Shown in pieces: positions 25,543 through 33,448 of a stretch of 64,000 nt of DNA. Source of the DNA: Sneathiella chinensis (GTDB taxonomy: Bacteria > Pseudomonadota > Alphaproteobacteria > Sneathiellales > Sneathiellaceae); assembly GCF_012720115.1 (NCBI RefSeq), contig NZ_VNWN01000002.1:1178001-1242000 (forward strand), written 5' to 3'. The notes beneath the pieces are model-generated. The model was not told where the DNA came from. It worked only from the letters and a program-made list of their open reading frames with translations, and searched no databases. Each line of letters opens with the position of its first letter. The stretch's first letter is position 1. Both the position numbers and the translations under genes were made by a program.

Positions 25543-26527
25543 TGTAAAGAACCTGACCGTTGGCTTCCCGGTGCGAAACCGGGGAGAGAAAGCCATGCTG
25601 ATGGCGGTCAATGATGTATCCCTGACCTTGAACAAGGGGGATGCCCTGGGTCTTGTCGGGGAATCCGGGTCGGGGAAATCGACCATTGGCCGGACGATCC
25701 TGCATCTAAATCCTTCCACATCGGGGCATATTGCGCTGGACGGCGAAGAGATCACCCGGCTTTCCGCGGCGGGGGAGCGGGCCTTGCGAAAGCGGGCGCA
25801 GATGATCTTTCAGGATCCTCATTCTGCCTTGAACCCCCGCATGACCATCCTGCGCTCGGTGGCAGAGCCGTTGGTTCTGCATACCCGCTTGCGGGGGAGT
25901 GCCCTTCGGGAGAAGGTGGGAGAGTTGCTGGAAACGGTTGGGCTGCAAAAGCAGTTCCTGTATCGCTACCCCCACGAGTTGTCGGGCGGTCAGAAACAGC
26001 GGGTCTGTATTGCCCGGGCCATGGCCCTGAACCCGGAACTTCTGGTTCTGGATGAGCCTACATCGGCGTTGGATGTCTCCGTTCAGGCTCAGATTCTGGA
26101 ATTCCTGAAATCCATCCAGCAACAAAAAAGCCTGACCTATTTGTTCATTTCCCACAATCTTGCGGTTGTCCGGTATATGTGCAACCGGGTTGCGGTGATG
26201 TATCTGGGAAAGATTGTCGAGCAAGGCCCGACCGAGGAGGTTTTCAAGGCTCCCCGTCATCCCTATACCAAAGCACTGCTGGAGGCTGTTCCCTTGCCCG
26301 AGGCAGGGCAAAGCCGCCGCACAGCCCCCCTTGGCGGGGATATCCCAAGTCCGCTCAACCCACCGACGGGCTGTGCGTTCCATACCCGGTGTGACAAGGC
26401 CATCGCCGGGAAATGCGACAGGGTGCCGCCGCCTGAAGTGGATTTTGGTCACGGTCACGTGGCGTCCTGCTTCCTTGGGGTTGAAGGGCAAGGGACAACA
26501 GGCGAAAAAATACGCGAACTGGCCTGA
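25535..26527 (+). CDS. ABC transporter ATP-binding protein (DppF/OppF type)
   Basis: Encodes 330 residues. ATG 25535 overlaps the preceding gene by 8 nt and has AGAGGAGAGG upstream; in-frame codons further upstream lie inside that gene. Walker A is GESGSGKS near residue 46, the signature LSGGQKQRV near residue 150, Walker B LLVLDEPTSALD near residue 171, and the C-terminal motif GCAFHTRCDKAIAGKC near residue 285. It is the last gene of the importer operon, ending 26 nt before the convergent AroM-LuxR regulator. Confidence 0.93.
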   Translation: MLDVKNLTVGFPVRNRGEKAMLMAVNDVSLTLNKGDALGLVGESGSGKSTIGRTILHLNPSTSGHIALDGEEITRLSAAGERALRKRAQMIFQDPHSALNPRMTILRSVAEPLVLHTRLRGSALREKVGELLETVGLQKQFLYRYPHELSGGQKQRVCIARAMALNPELLVLDEPTSALDVSVQAQILEFLKSIQQQKSLTYLFISHNLAVVRYMCNRVAVMYLGKIVEQGPTEEVFKAPRHPYTKALLEAVPLPEAGQSRRTAPLGGDIPSPLNPPTGCAFHTRCDKAIAGKCDRVPPPEVDFGHGHVASCFLGVEGQGTTGEKIRELA

Positions 26528-26552
26528 GGGGGCATCAGGTAACCGGGTAAGG

Positions 26553-27506
26553 TTATATCCGGGCGCGGGACATGTTCTGGACAATCAGGCGCATCAGTTC
26601 GTTTGCGGTGGAGACACCCATCTTGGTCAACATCCTGACCCGGTGAATTTCCACGGTTCTGTGACTGATTTCCAGAACGCGGGCGATTTCCTTGTTACTG
26701 AGTCCTTCGACCACAAGATCGAAAACCTGCTTTTCTCGGTTTGTCAGCCGTTCCCGTCGTTGGCTGAGTGCACTGCCTTCCAGTAGTCGATGCTCCGGTG
26801 TCGGGTCGATACTTTGGCGATACAGGCGGGCAATTTTTCGGGCGACAATGCGCCGTACAGGGATGGCGGGTTGGCCCGAGTGATCCGCGACAACCTGACG
26901 GTCATTTTCGCTGTATCCAAGGGAGTTCAGAATGATCATGTCGCAATCAGCCAACTGGTTGGCGGCGTTGCGAAGTGCCTTGTCGTCCCCGGGGGGCGCA
27001 TATGCTCCGATCAACTCCATGGCGGTCAGTCCCCGGGCCCGGGGCTGGGCAGACAGGGGAAAGATTAACCCGATCCGCAAACCGGACAGGCCAAGCGTTT
27101 CGATGAACTGGTCCAGCACGTTCTGGGCATGGATCACATACTCGCCGGTGGTGCCCACGTCGAAGACGCCGGTTGATGCAATGACAGTCAGGTCCGCGAT
27201 GGATTTGCCGCGCCCTTCGCACATTTCAAGGATGCGGTGCCGCAGCCAGTTTTCGGACAGGGCGATTTTGCGGCCGTCATTCAATTGTGTGGCAATCCCG
27301 ATTTCATTGGCACGGGGTTCCAGTTCCGTGATGTCCGCCGGTGCCATGCCATCCAAGGCGCCATACTCGACGATTTCGCAAAGATCGCCCAGTTGGGATT
27401 TCAGTTCCGCAACCATGTCCCCGCGAGGGGTCTGTCCGGCCGAAATGACCACAAGGCGATGGCCCATGTCGCGTTTTCCATAGTGTTTAAGTTGGGTTTG
27501 TTTCAT
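26553..27506 (-). CDS. AroM-family domain fused to a LuxR-type DNA-binding domain
   Basis: Encodes 317 residues in two parts. Residues about 15-225 are AroM-like: LVVISAGQTPRGDMVAEL (the family's N-terminal loop), VEYGALDGM, ASTGVFDVG, RIGLIFPLSAQP and CDMIILNSLGYSE. Residues about 253-312 are a NarL/LuxR helix-turn-helix: LTNREKQVFDLVVEGLSNKE, then RVLEISHRTVEIHRVRM. AroM proteins resemble the Asp/Glu racemase fold, so the N-terminal half probably binds a small acid as effector and the C-terminal half binds DNA. AAGGG lies 8 nt before the ATG. Neighbouring operons on both sides carry a shared TACGTA motif, making this the likely local activator. I know of no standard regulator with this architecture. 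Confidence 0.85.
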   Translation of the reverse strand: MKQTQLKHYGKRDMGHRLVVISAGQTPRGDMVAELKSQLGDLCEIVEYGALDGMAPADITELEPRANEIGIATQLNDGRKIALSENWLRHRILEMCEGRGKSIADLTVIASTGVFDVGTTGEYVIHAQNVLDQFIETLGLSGLRIGLIFPLSAQPRARGLTAMELIGAYAPPGDDKALRNAANQLADCDMIILNSLGYSENDRQVVADHSGQPAIPVRRIVARKIARLYRQSIDPTPEHRLLEGSALSQRRERLTNREKQVFDLVVEGLSNKEIARVLEISHRTVEIHRVRMLTKMGVSTANELMRLIVQNMSRARI

Positions 27507-27544
27507 GACAATACCCTTAAATGGTGATTTGTGTCGCGGTAAAT

Positions 27545-27560
27545 TACGTACCTGTACGTA
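27545..27560. promoter_or_regulatory. Candidate operator of the AroM-LuxR regulator
   Basis: TACGTA-CCTG-TACGTA is an inverted repeat with extra A/T symmetry outside (AAA on the left, TTT on the right), about 22 bp in all. It lies between the regulator (39 bp from its ATG) and the DUF917 gene, touching the predicted -35 of the latter, a position typical for activation by NarL/LuxR-type proteins. The right half with its flank (TACGTATTTT) recurs at 20751-20760. Confidence 0.6.
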
Positions 27561-27589
27561 TTTTGAGCCTTTTCACCGTCTCCTATAGT
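27561..27589 (+). promoter_or_regulatory. Promoter of the DUF917-hydantoinase operon
   Basis: TATAGT at 27584-27589 is a good -10 box. The -35 is poor (TTTTGA at 27561-27566 with a 17-nt spacer), which fits an activator-dependent promoter. The predicted start near 27596 gives a leader of about 50 nt. Confidence 0.45.
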
Positions 27590-27648
27590 GCCCTCAACCT
27601 CGTGGCAGAAATCTGCCGAGACTGAACCCAATTGGTGCGGAGTATTAA

Positions 27649-28746
27649 ATGGTCAAACCCCGATATGGTGAGCGAACCCTGACATTGGAGGACATTGAGG
27701 CCATGTCCCTTGGGGCCTGGATTCTGGGCACTGGCGGGGGAGGATCGCCCTATGTCAATCTTCTGAATACCCGGCAGCTTTACAAGGCCGGGCGCCGTGT
27801 GCGGCTTATGGATCCGGGAATGCTGGCCGATGAGGCGCTGGTGGCTGTGGTGTCAACGCAAGGTGCCCCGATCGTCGGGCAGGAACGGCTTGCGAACCCG
27901 GAGATTTCGGCCCGGCCCCTGCGTTTGATGGAAGAATTTCTGGGGCGCAAATTCGATGCGGTCATGCCCATTGAAGTTGGCGGCGGGAACGGGTTGCTGC
28001 CACTGATGATTGCCGCGCTATCGGGCCTTCCGGCGGTGGATGCAGATGCCATGGGGCGCGCCTATCCCGAAGCGCAGATGACCAGCTTTTCCGTCGCAAA
28101 CCTGCAATGCTTTCCGTTGGCGATGGCGGATATTCGGGGTAACGAAATCCTGATCAAGCGCGCCGAGGACTGGACATGGATGGAGCGGATCAGCCGGAAA
28201 ATCTGTACGGAACTCGGGTCTACGGCGACAACCTGCAAGGCCCCCCGAACAGGGGCCGAGGTCAAGGCCCACGGGGTCCTTTATACAGCGTCAAAGGCGA
28301 TTGACCTTGGGAAGGCCATTCTGGCCGCCCGGGCCAGCCACAGCGATCCGGTTGCCGCCATTGCGGAAGAATGCGGCGGCAAGCAGATGTTCGCCGGAAA
28401 AATCACGGATATCGAACGGCGAACAACGGAAGGGTTCTTGCGGGGGCGGGCCCGACTGGCAGGGCTTGATGGGGACAGGGGCCATGAATTCGCGCTGGAT
28501 TTCCAGAATGAATATACCGTGGGTTCACGGGACGGACAGCCGGTGGTGATGTCCCCGGACCTGATTTGTGTGGTGGATAGTGTCACCGGGGACGGTGTCG
28601 CAACAGAAAGTATCCGCTATGGGCAGCGGGTCAGTGTGCTGGCCTTGCCTGCCCCCGAAATTTTCCGAACCCCGCGGGGTCAGGAACTGGTGGGACCACG
28701 GGCGTTTGGATTTGATTTTGACTATCAGTCAGTGTTTGAGGGCTAG
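27649..28746 (+). CDS. DUF917-family protein
   Basis: Encodes 365 residues, the normal DUF917 size. Family landmarks: LEDIEAMSLGAWILGTGGGG near residue 10 (Gly-rich turn, possible nucleotide or phosphate site), VMPIEVGGGNGLLPLMIAA near residue 105, PAVDADAMGRAYPEAQMTS near residue 126 and a late PEIFRTPRGQELVGPRAFGF. DUF917 proteins commonly occur beside hydantoinase/oxoprolinase subunits, but their reaction is not established. CGGAG lies 6 nt before the ATG. The next gene starts 6 nt after the stop, so both proteins probably act in one complex or pathway. Confidence 0.88.
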   Translation: MVKPRYGERTLTLEDIEAMSLGAWILGTGGGGSPYVNLLNTRQLYKAGRRVRLMDPGMLADEALVAVVSTQGAPIVGQERLANPEISARPLRLMEEFLGRKFDAVMPIEVGGGNGLLPLMIAALSGLPAVDADAMGRAYPEAQMTSFSVANLQCFPLAMADIRGNEILIKRAEDWTWMERISRKICTELGSTATTCKAPRTGAEVKAHGVLYTASKAIDLGKAILAARASHSDPVAAIAEECGGKQMFAGKITDIERRTTEGFLRGRARLAGLDGDRGHEFALDFQNEYTVGSRDGQPVVMSPDLICVVDSVTGDGVATESIRYGQRVSVLALPAPEIFRTPRGQELVGPRAFGFDFDYQSVFEG

Positions 28747-28752
28747 GGCGGT

Positions 28753-30285
28753 ATGCTGCGAATTGGAATTGATGTTGGCGGAACAAATACAGATGCGGTT
28801 CTGGTCGACAGGGAGGCGGTGTGCGGGGCTGTCAAGACACCGACAACGCGGGATGTAACAACCGGCATTAAAACTGCCCTGAAGGATCTGATTTCCCAGT
28901 GTGGGGATCAGGCCCGCGAGGCCGCCTCGGTCACCATCGGGACCACGCATTTCCTGAATGCGGTTGTGGAACGGCGCCGCTTGAACCGGGTCGCGGCCCT
29001 GCGGATCTGCCTGCCAGCCTCGGCCAGTTTGCCGCCCTTCGTGGATTGGCCCGAGGATATCTCAGGCCCGGTCAATGCGGGCAGTTATATGGTGGAGGGG
29101 GGAAGTGAATATGACGGACGCCCGATCACCCGGCTGGATGAGGCAGGCATTGCCGGTATTGCGCGAAAGCTGAGGCAGGACGGGGTGTCCTCGGTGGGGG
29201 TAAGCTCGGTTTTCTCGCCCCTGAACCCTGGTTATGAGGAACGGGCGCGGGAAATCCTGCAGAATGAATATCCGGATGTGCGGGTGACCTGTTCCCACAG
29301 TCTGGGACGGATTGGGCTTCTGGAGCGCGAGAATGCCACCCTTTTGAATGCCGCCCTGCTGGATTTGGCAGCGGAGACCACCGAAGCCTTCGAGAATGCC
29401 CTGACGGATACGGGAATCCGGGGAAAGCTGTATATCAGTCTGAATGACGGAACCGTGGCCGAAGCTGCGACAGCGCGGCAGTATCCTGTCTATTGTTTTG
29501 CTTCCGGGGCGACCAACAGCATGCGGGGGGCAACATTTCTGACCCGGCTTGAGAATGCCATCGTGTGTGATGTGGGGGGCACGACGACCGATATCGGTTG
29601 TCTTGTGAACGGTTTCCCAAGGGAGGCCAACAGCGTTGTGACCATCGGCGGGGTTCGAACCCTGTTCAGGATGCCGGATATTGTTTCCATCGGGATCGGG
29701 GGCGGTACCCGGGTGCAGGATGCCCCGCTTCGGGTTGGGCCCGATAGCGTAGGGTTTCGCCTGCTTGAGAAAGCCCTTGTTTTTGGCGGCGACGAATTGA
29801 CCCTGACCGATATTGCCGTTGCCGCCGGATTGATGCAGGCAGGAGACAGAAACGCCCTTTCCCACGTGTCAGAAGACCTTGTAGATCGTGTTCTGCACAG
29901 GGTGCGAACGGACATTGCCACGCATGTGGACCGGATGAAGACAAGCGCCGAGGAAGTCCCGCTGATTGCCGTTGGCGGCGGGGCACCCTTGATCCCGGAG
30001 GTGCTGGACGGCATTTCCAGAGTTCATCTTGTGGAGAATGCGTCGGTTGCCAATGCAGTAGGGGCGGCGATTGCACAGGTGAGCGGTGAGACCGATCAGG
30101 TGTTTCAGGGATTGTCGCGAGAGGATGCACTGGCGACGGCCCACCGCCTTGCCAAAGAGAAAGCCTTGGCCGCCGGGGCCATACAGGGCAGCTTGAAGGT
30201 GGTGGAGATGGAAGACATTCCCATTGCCTATCTTCCCGGCCATGCGATCCGGGCGCGGGTGCGCGTCGTCGGCGAGATCGGTTGA
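28753..30285 (+). CDS. Hydantoinase A / oxoprolinase-family ATPase
   Basis: Encodes 510 residues, shorter than full HyuA (about 680) and typical of the group paired with DUF917. The actin-like ATPase phosphate loops are visible: RIGIDVGGTNTDAVLVD at the N-terminus, VTIGTTHFLNAVVERRRLN near residue 60, and VCDVGGTTTDIGCLVNGFP near residue 270. PLIAVGGGAPLIPEVLDGI near residue 400 is the adenosine region. ATP-dependent opening of a cyclic amide (hydantoin or 5-oxoproline type) is the likely reaction class; the substrate is unknown. No HyuB partner is nearby. Confidence 0.88.
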   Translation: MLRIGIDVGGTNTDAVLVDREAVCGAVKTPTTRDVTTGIKTALKDLISQCGDQAREAASVTIGTTHFLNAVVERRRLNRVAALRICLPASASLPPFVDWPEDISGPVNAGSYMVEGGSEYDGRPITRLDEAGIAGIARKLRQDGVSSVGVSSVFSPLNPGYEERAREILQNEYPDVRVTCSHSLGRIGLLERENATLLNAALLDLAAETTEAFENALTDTGIRGKLYISLNDGTVAEAATARQYPVYCFASGATNSMRGATFLTRLENAIVCDVGGTTTDIGCLVNGFPREANSVVTIGGVRTLFRMPDIVSIGIGGGTRVQDAPLRVGPDSVGFRLLEKALVFGGDELTLTDIAVAAGLMQAGDRNALSHVSEDLVDRVLHRVRTDIATHVDRMKTSAEEVPLIAVGGGAPLIPEVLDGISRVHLVENASVANAVGAAIAQVSGETDQVFQGLSREDALATAHRLAKEKALAAGAIQGSLKVVEMEDIPIAYLPGHAIRARVRVVGEIG

Positions 30286-30345
30286 GTTTTTCACGCGTTC
30301 GGGCGTAGGATAGGCGAGACCTGCCACAAACGGAGGGAGCCGCCC

Positions 30346-31728
30346 ATGTCCCGGACGCGTCTTGAAACAGATAGCCTTGGTGAAATTTCGGTCCCGGCGG
30401 ATCGGTATTGGGGGGCGCAGACCCAGCGGTCCCTTGAAAAGTTTCGTATCGGGGCCGAGAAAATGCCGCTCCCCCTCATCCATGCGTTGGGCCTGTTGAA
30501 ACAGGCCGCGGCAGAGGCCAACCGGGATCTTGGCTTGCTGGATAAAAAGATTGCCACAGCGATCATCGCCGCGGCCGGGGAGGTCCGAAAGGGCGCATTG
30601 GACGATCATTTCCCGCTGGTGGTCTGGCAAACCGGTTCGGGGACCCAGACCAACATGAACGCCAACGAAGTGATCGCCAATGCGGCCATCAAACGGCTGG
30701 GCGGTGTCATGGGCAGCAAGACACCGGTTCATCCGCAGGATCATGTTAATTTGGGGCAAAGTTCAAACGATTGTATCCCCACCGCCATGTCGCTGGCGGC
30801 CACACTGGAGATCGAAGCGCAGCTTCTTCCCGCCTTGCGCCATCTTGCTGAGGCCCTGATTGAGAAGGAGAAGGCATTTTCCCATGTGGTGAAGCTGGGG
30901 CGAACCCATACGCAGGATGCGACGCCGATAACGGTGGGGCAGGAATTTTCAGGATATGCCCGTCAGGTGGAACTGGGCATCGAGCGGATCAGGGATGCGC
31001 TTCCCCGTCTGATGGAACTGGCGCAAGGGGGAACAGCGGTGGGGACGGGCCTGAATACCAGCCCCCGATTTGTTGAGCGGTTTACCGAGCGGATCAGGGA
31101 CCTGACCGGCCTGCCCTTCACCAGTGCAAAAAACAAGTTTGAAGCCATCGCCGCCCATGACGCCGAGGTGGAAATGTCCGGTGTCCTGAATGTCATCGCC
31201 ACCAGCCTGATGAAGATCGCCAATGATATCCGCTTTCTGGCCAGCGGCCCAAGAAGTGGCCTTGGGGAATTGGTGCTGCCCGCCAATGAGCCCGGTTCAT
31301 CAATCATGCCGGGAAAGGTGAACCCGACCCAATGCGAGGCCCTGACGCAGGTGGCCGCGCAAGTGATGGGCAATCATGTGACGATCACCATTGCCGGATC
31401 AAACGGGCATTTCGAATTGAACGCGTTCAAGCCGGTTATTCTTTATAACCTGCTTCAGTCTATCCGCTTGCTATCTGATGGGTGCCGCAGTTTTACGGAT
31501 CATTGCGTGGCGGGCATTACGGTAAATGAAGCGCGTATTCAGGACCTGATGGAACGATCCCTGATGCTGGTGACGGCGCTGGCCCCTCATATCGGGTACG
31601 ACAAGGCGGCAGAGATTGCGAAAAAGGCCCATCAGGAGGGGACAACCCTGAAACAGGCGGCCGTTGGTCTTGGACTGGTAACGGTGGAAGAGTTTGAGAC
31701 ATGGGTCAGACCGGAAAACATGGTTTAA
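30346..31728 (+). CDS. fumC: Class II fumarate hydratase
   Basis: Encodes 460 residues, the usual FumC length, for interconversion of fumarate and L-malate. Markers are [19 protein letters not shown] near residue 15, [15 protein letters not shown] near residue 95, [14 protein letters not shown] near residue 130, [18 protein letters not shown] near residue 186 and the superfamily signature [17 protein letters not shown] near residue 317. The iron-free type resists oxidants. GGAGGGAG sits 6 nt before the ATG. The last codons form one arm of a perfect inverted repeat shared with the convergent desaturase region. Confidence 0.96.
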   Translation: MSRTRLETDSLGEISVPADRYWGAQTQRSLEKFRIGAEKMPLPLIHALGLLKQAAAEANRDLGLLDKKIATAIIAAAGEVRKGALDDHFPLVVWQTGSGTQTNMNANEVIANAAIKRLGGVMGSKTPVHPQDHVNLGQSSNDCIPTAMSLAATLEIEAQLLPALRHLAEALIEKEKAFSHVVKLGRTHTQDATPITVGQEFSGYARQVELGIERIRDALPRLMELAQGGTAVGTGLNTSPRFVERFTERIRDLTGLPFTSAKNKFEAIAAHDAEVEMSGVLNVIATSLMKIANDIRFLASGPRSGLGELVLPANEPGSSIMPGKVNPTQCEALTQVAAQVMGNHVTITIAGSNGHFELNAFKPVILYNLLQSIRLLSDGCRSFTDHCVAGITVNEARIQDLMERSLMLVTALAPHIGYDKAAEIAKKAHQEGTTLKQAAVGLGLVTVEEFETWVRPENMV

Positions 31729-31739
31729 CCGGTCTGACC
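31704..31739. terminator. 11-bp perfect inverted repeat spanning the fumC stop
   Basis: GGTCAGACCGG (31704-31714) and CCGGTCTGACC (31729-31739) with a 14-nt loop; the fumC TAA lies in the loop. There is no T tract on either strand. It probably serves as a shared 3' end for the convergent fumC and desaturase transcripts. Confidence 0.6.
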
Positions 31740-31774
31740 GAAGGATACAGTGCCTGATATTGCCGCAGCGGGCG

Positions 31775-32830
31775 TCAGGCTCCGCGGCGAAGGCTGCGGA
31801 ACGAGACAAGCCGTCCGGCGGCATCATCCCAGAGCGCCAGCCGGAAACAGGCAAGGCTTTCCCAAAAGCCGATCCGGTTCAGGGATTTCAGTCTTGGCAG
31901 GGCGGAGAGGCACTGCCCCAGACGATAGCTGGGAATGCGGCAGGACAAATGGTGGATATGGTGAATGCCGATATTGCCGGACAGCCAGCGGAGCGGCTGC
32001 GGCAGGTCGTAAAAACTGCTGGCCAGCAGCGAGGCTTCCCGGAATTCCCATTCCTTGCCAGCCCGCCAATAGGTGCGTTCGAACTGGTGCTGGACAAAGA
32101 AAAGCCAAACACCGATGGCGCTGGAAAGCAGGACAATCGGTCCCTGTACCAGAAAAACTTCCTTGAAACCAAAACCAAGACCGAGGGCGACAATGGTGCC
32201 CACAATTCCCACATTGGTCAGCATGATCCCGGCCAGAAGCTGGGGCTCGCGGCGGATCATGTCAAAGGGAAAACGATATTTGATGACGAACAGGTAAATC
32301 GGTCCGATCCCGAGGAATACCAGTGGGTTCCGATAGAGGCGATAGCCGACGCGCTTCCAGAAGGACAGGTTTTTATATTCCTCGACGGTCAGAAGCTGGA
32401 TGTCGCCAATGCCCCGTTTCCCAAGGTCCCCGCAGGTGGCGTGGTGAATATTGTGGGAACGGCGCCAGTAATTGTGCGGCGTCAGGGTGATCATGCCGAT
32501 CAGGGTGCCCAGAATGTCATTCATTTTCCGGGAATGGAAATAGGAATGATGGCCGCAGTCATGCTGGATGATGAACAGGCGAACCGTGAAGGCCGCTGCC
32601 GGTATGGCCAGAAGCAGGGTCAGCCACAGCGCCTTATCGACAAGCAGCAGCATGGCGACCCAAAGGCCGATCAGGGGAACAAGGGTATAGACCAGTTGAA
32701 GAATACTCTTTGTGGTCTGGGGCTTGGCAAACTGTTTTGCTGTTTGGGACCACTGTTTTGCCTGCTCCCGCGAAATTTCTGCATCGGAAACTGGCGTGCT
32801 GAGCATGGTTGCATCAGCATCATTGTACAT
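31775..32830 (-). CDS. Membrane fatty acid desaturase
   Basis: Encodes 351 residues, a di-iron desaturase of the DesA/Delta-12-like family that introduces double bonds in membrane acyl chains. The three histidine boxes are present and correctly ordered: HDCGHHSYFH near residue 93, HNIHHATCGD near residue 130 and HHIHHLSCRIP near residue 292. Four hydrophobic segments lie between them. The ATG complementary to 32828-32830 is the first Met. The 250 bp upstream are AT-rich and contain TATATAA about 45 nt before the ATG, a possible -10 region. The protein may take part in cold or membrane-stress adaptation. Confidence 0.9.
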   Translation of the reverse strand: MYNDADATMLSTPVSDAEISREQAKQWSQTAKQFAKPQTTKSILQLVYTLVPLIGLWVAMLLLVDKALWLTLLLAIPAAAFTVRLFIIQHDCGHHSYFHSRKMNDILGTLIGMITLTPHNYWRRSHNIHHATCGDLGKRGIGDIQLLTVEEYKNLSFWKRVGYRLYRNPLVFLGIGPIYLFVIKYRFPFDMIRREPQLLAGIMLTNVGIVGTIVALGLGFGFKEVFLVQGPIVLLSSAIGVWLFFVQHQFERTYWRAGKEWEFREASLLASSFYDLPQPLRWLSGNIGIHHIHHLSCRIPSYRLGQCLSALPRLKSLNRIGFWESLACFRLALWDDAAGRLVSFRSLRRGA

Positions 32831-33032
32831 GTCGGTAATAATAATGGGTGCCCTTATATAAACAACGTAAACAGTACCGGATACTGATGCAGGTATATGG
32901 CAGTGTCGTTAGAGTGAACGAAAAAAGGCAAAAAACCGGATCAGCAATACTAGATATGCTATCAAAATATACGGTTTGAATGTTTTAATCAAACTTTCTT
33001 AAAAAAGGGACCGGTTTTGTGCGGCGCCGTGC

Positions 33033-33068
33033 GGCATGGGGGCGGGAAAACCCGAAAATCCCCATGCC
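33033..33068 (-). terminator. Nested hairpin after the RidA gene
   Basis: GGCATGGGG (33033-33041) and CCCCATGCC (33060-33068) enclose a second stem CGGG-AAAA-CCCG (33043-33054). It starts about 20 nt after the ridA-like stop and probably ends the leftward catabolic operon. On the minus strand a run of six T occurs about 30 nt later. The rest of 32831-33086 is AT-rich desaturase upstream sequence with no gene visible. Confidence 0.55.
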
Positions 33069-33086
33069 GACCATGACGGAACTGGA

Positions 33087-33434
33087 TCAGGCCGCAGCAA
33101 TAATGATGATTTCCACATCATATTCCGGTGTGGCCAGATTGGACTCGCCGCACGCCCGTGCCGGCGGGTTGGCCTGATCGACCCACGCATCCCAAACGGC
33201 GTTCATTTCCCCGAAATAATCCATGGAGGACAGCCAGATGGTGGCCTGCAGCAGTTTCGATTTGTCAGAGCCGAGCTCGGCAAGAAGACTGTCGATGGAC
33301 GCCAGAATGGTTTCTGTCTGTTCGGTGACATTCTGCCCCGGCTTGCCGATCTGGCCAGCCAGATAGATGGTGCCGTTATGGGCGACGGCCTGACTCATGC
33401 GGGGGCCGGGATTGATGCGCTTGATATCGGTCAT
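33087..33434 (-). CDS. RidA/YjgF-family enamine/imine deaminase
   Basis: Encodes 115 residues. RidA features: NGTIYLAGQIGKPGQNVTEQ near residue 20, ETILASIDSLLAELGSDKSK, then ATIWLSSMDYFGEMNAVWD near residue 66. The catalytic Arg is not in the usual late position: the C-terminal part reads PPARACGESNLATPEYDVEI, where Arg in PPARA is the expected conserved residue. It should hydrolyse reactive enamines or imines released by amine or amino-acid oxidation. GAGGAAAAA precedes the ATG. It lies 14 nt downstream of the FAD oxidase gene, whose imine product is the obvious substrate. Confidence 0.88.
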   Translation of the reverse strand: MTDIKRINPGPRMSQAVAHNGTIYLAGQIGKPGQNVTEQTETILASIDSLLAELGSDKSKLLQATIWLSSMDYFGEMNAVWDAWVDQANPPARACGESNLATPEYDVEIIIIAAA

Positions 33435-33448
33435 GTTTTTTCCTCAGT

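Noticed and set aside
26534-26560. GGTAACC near the dppF/AroM ends as another copy of the GGTTAC operator.
   Set aside because: It lies at the convergent gene ends, lacks the N6-spaced second arm and has no promoter beside it.
32826-32943. Possible ECF11 promoter for the desaturase: minus-strand TGATCC at 32943-32938.
   Set aside because: The matching position holds CGTTCA rather than CGTAA/TAA, and the site is about 110 bp from the ATG; too weak compared with the pair at 59703-59779.
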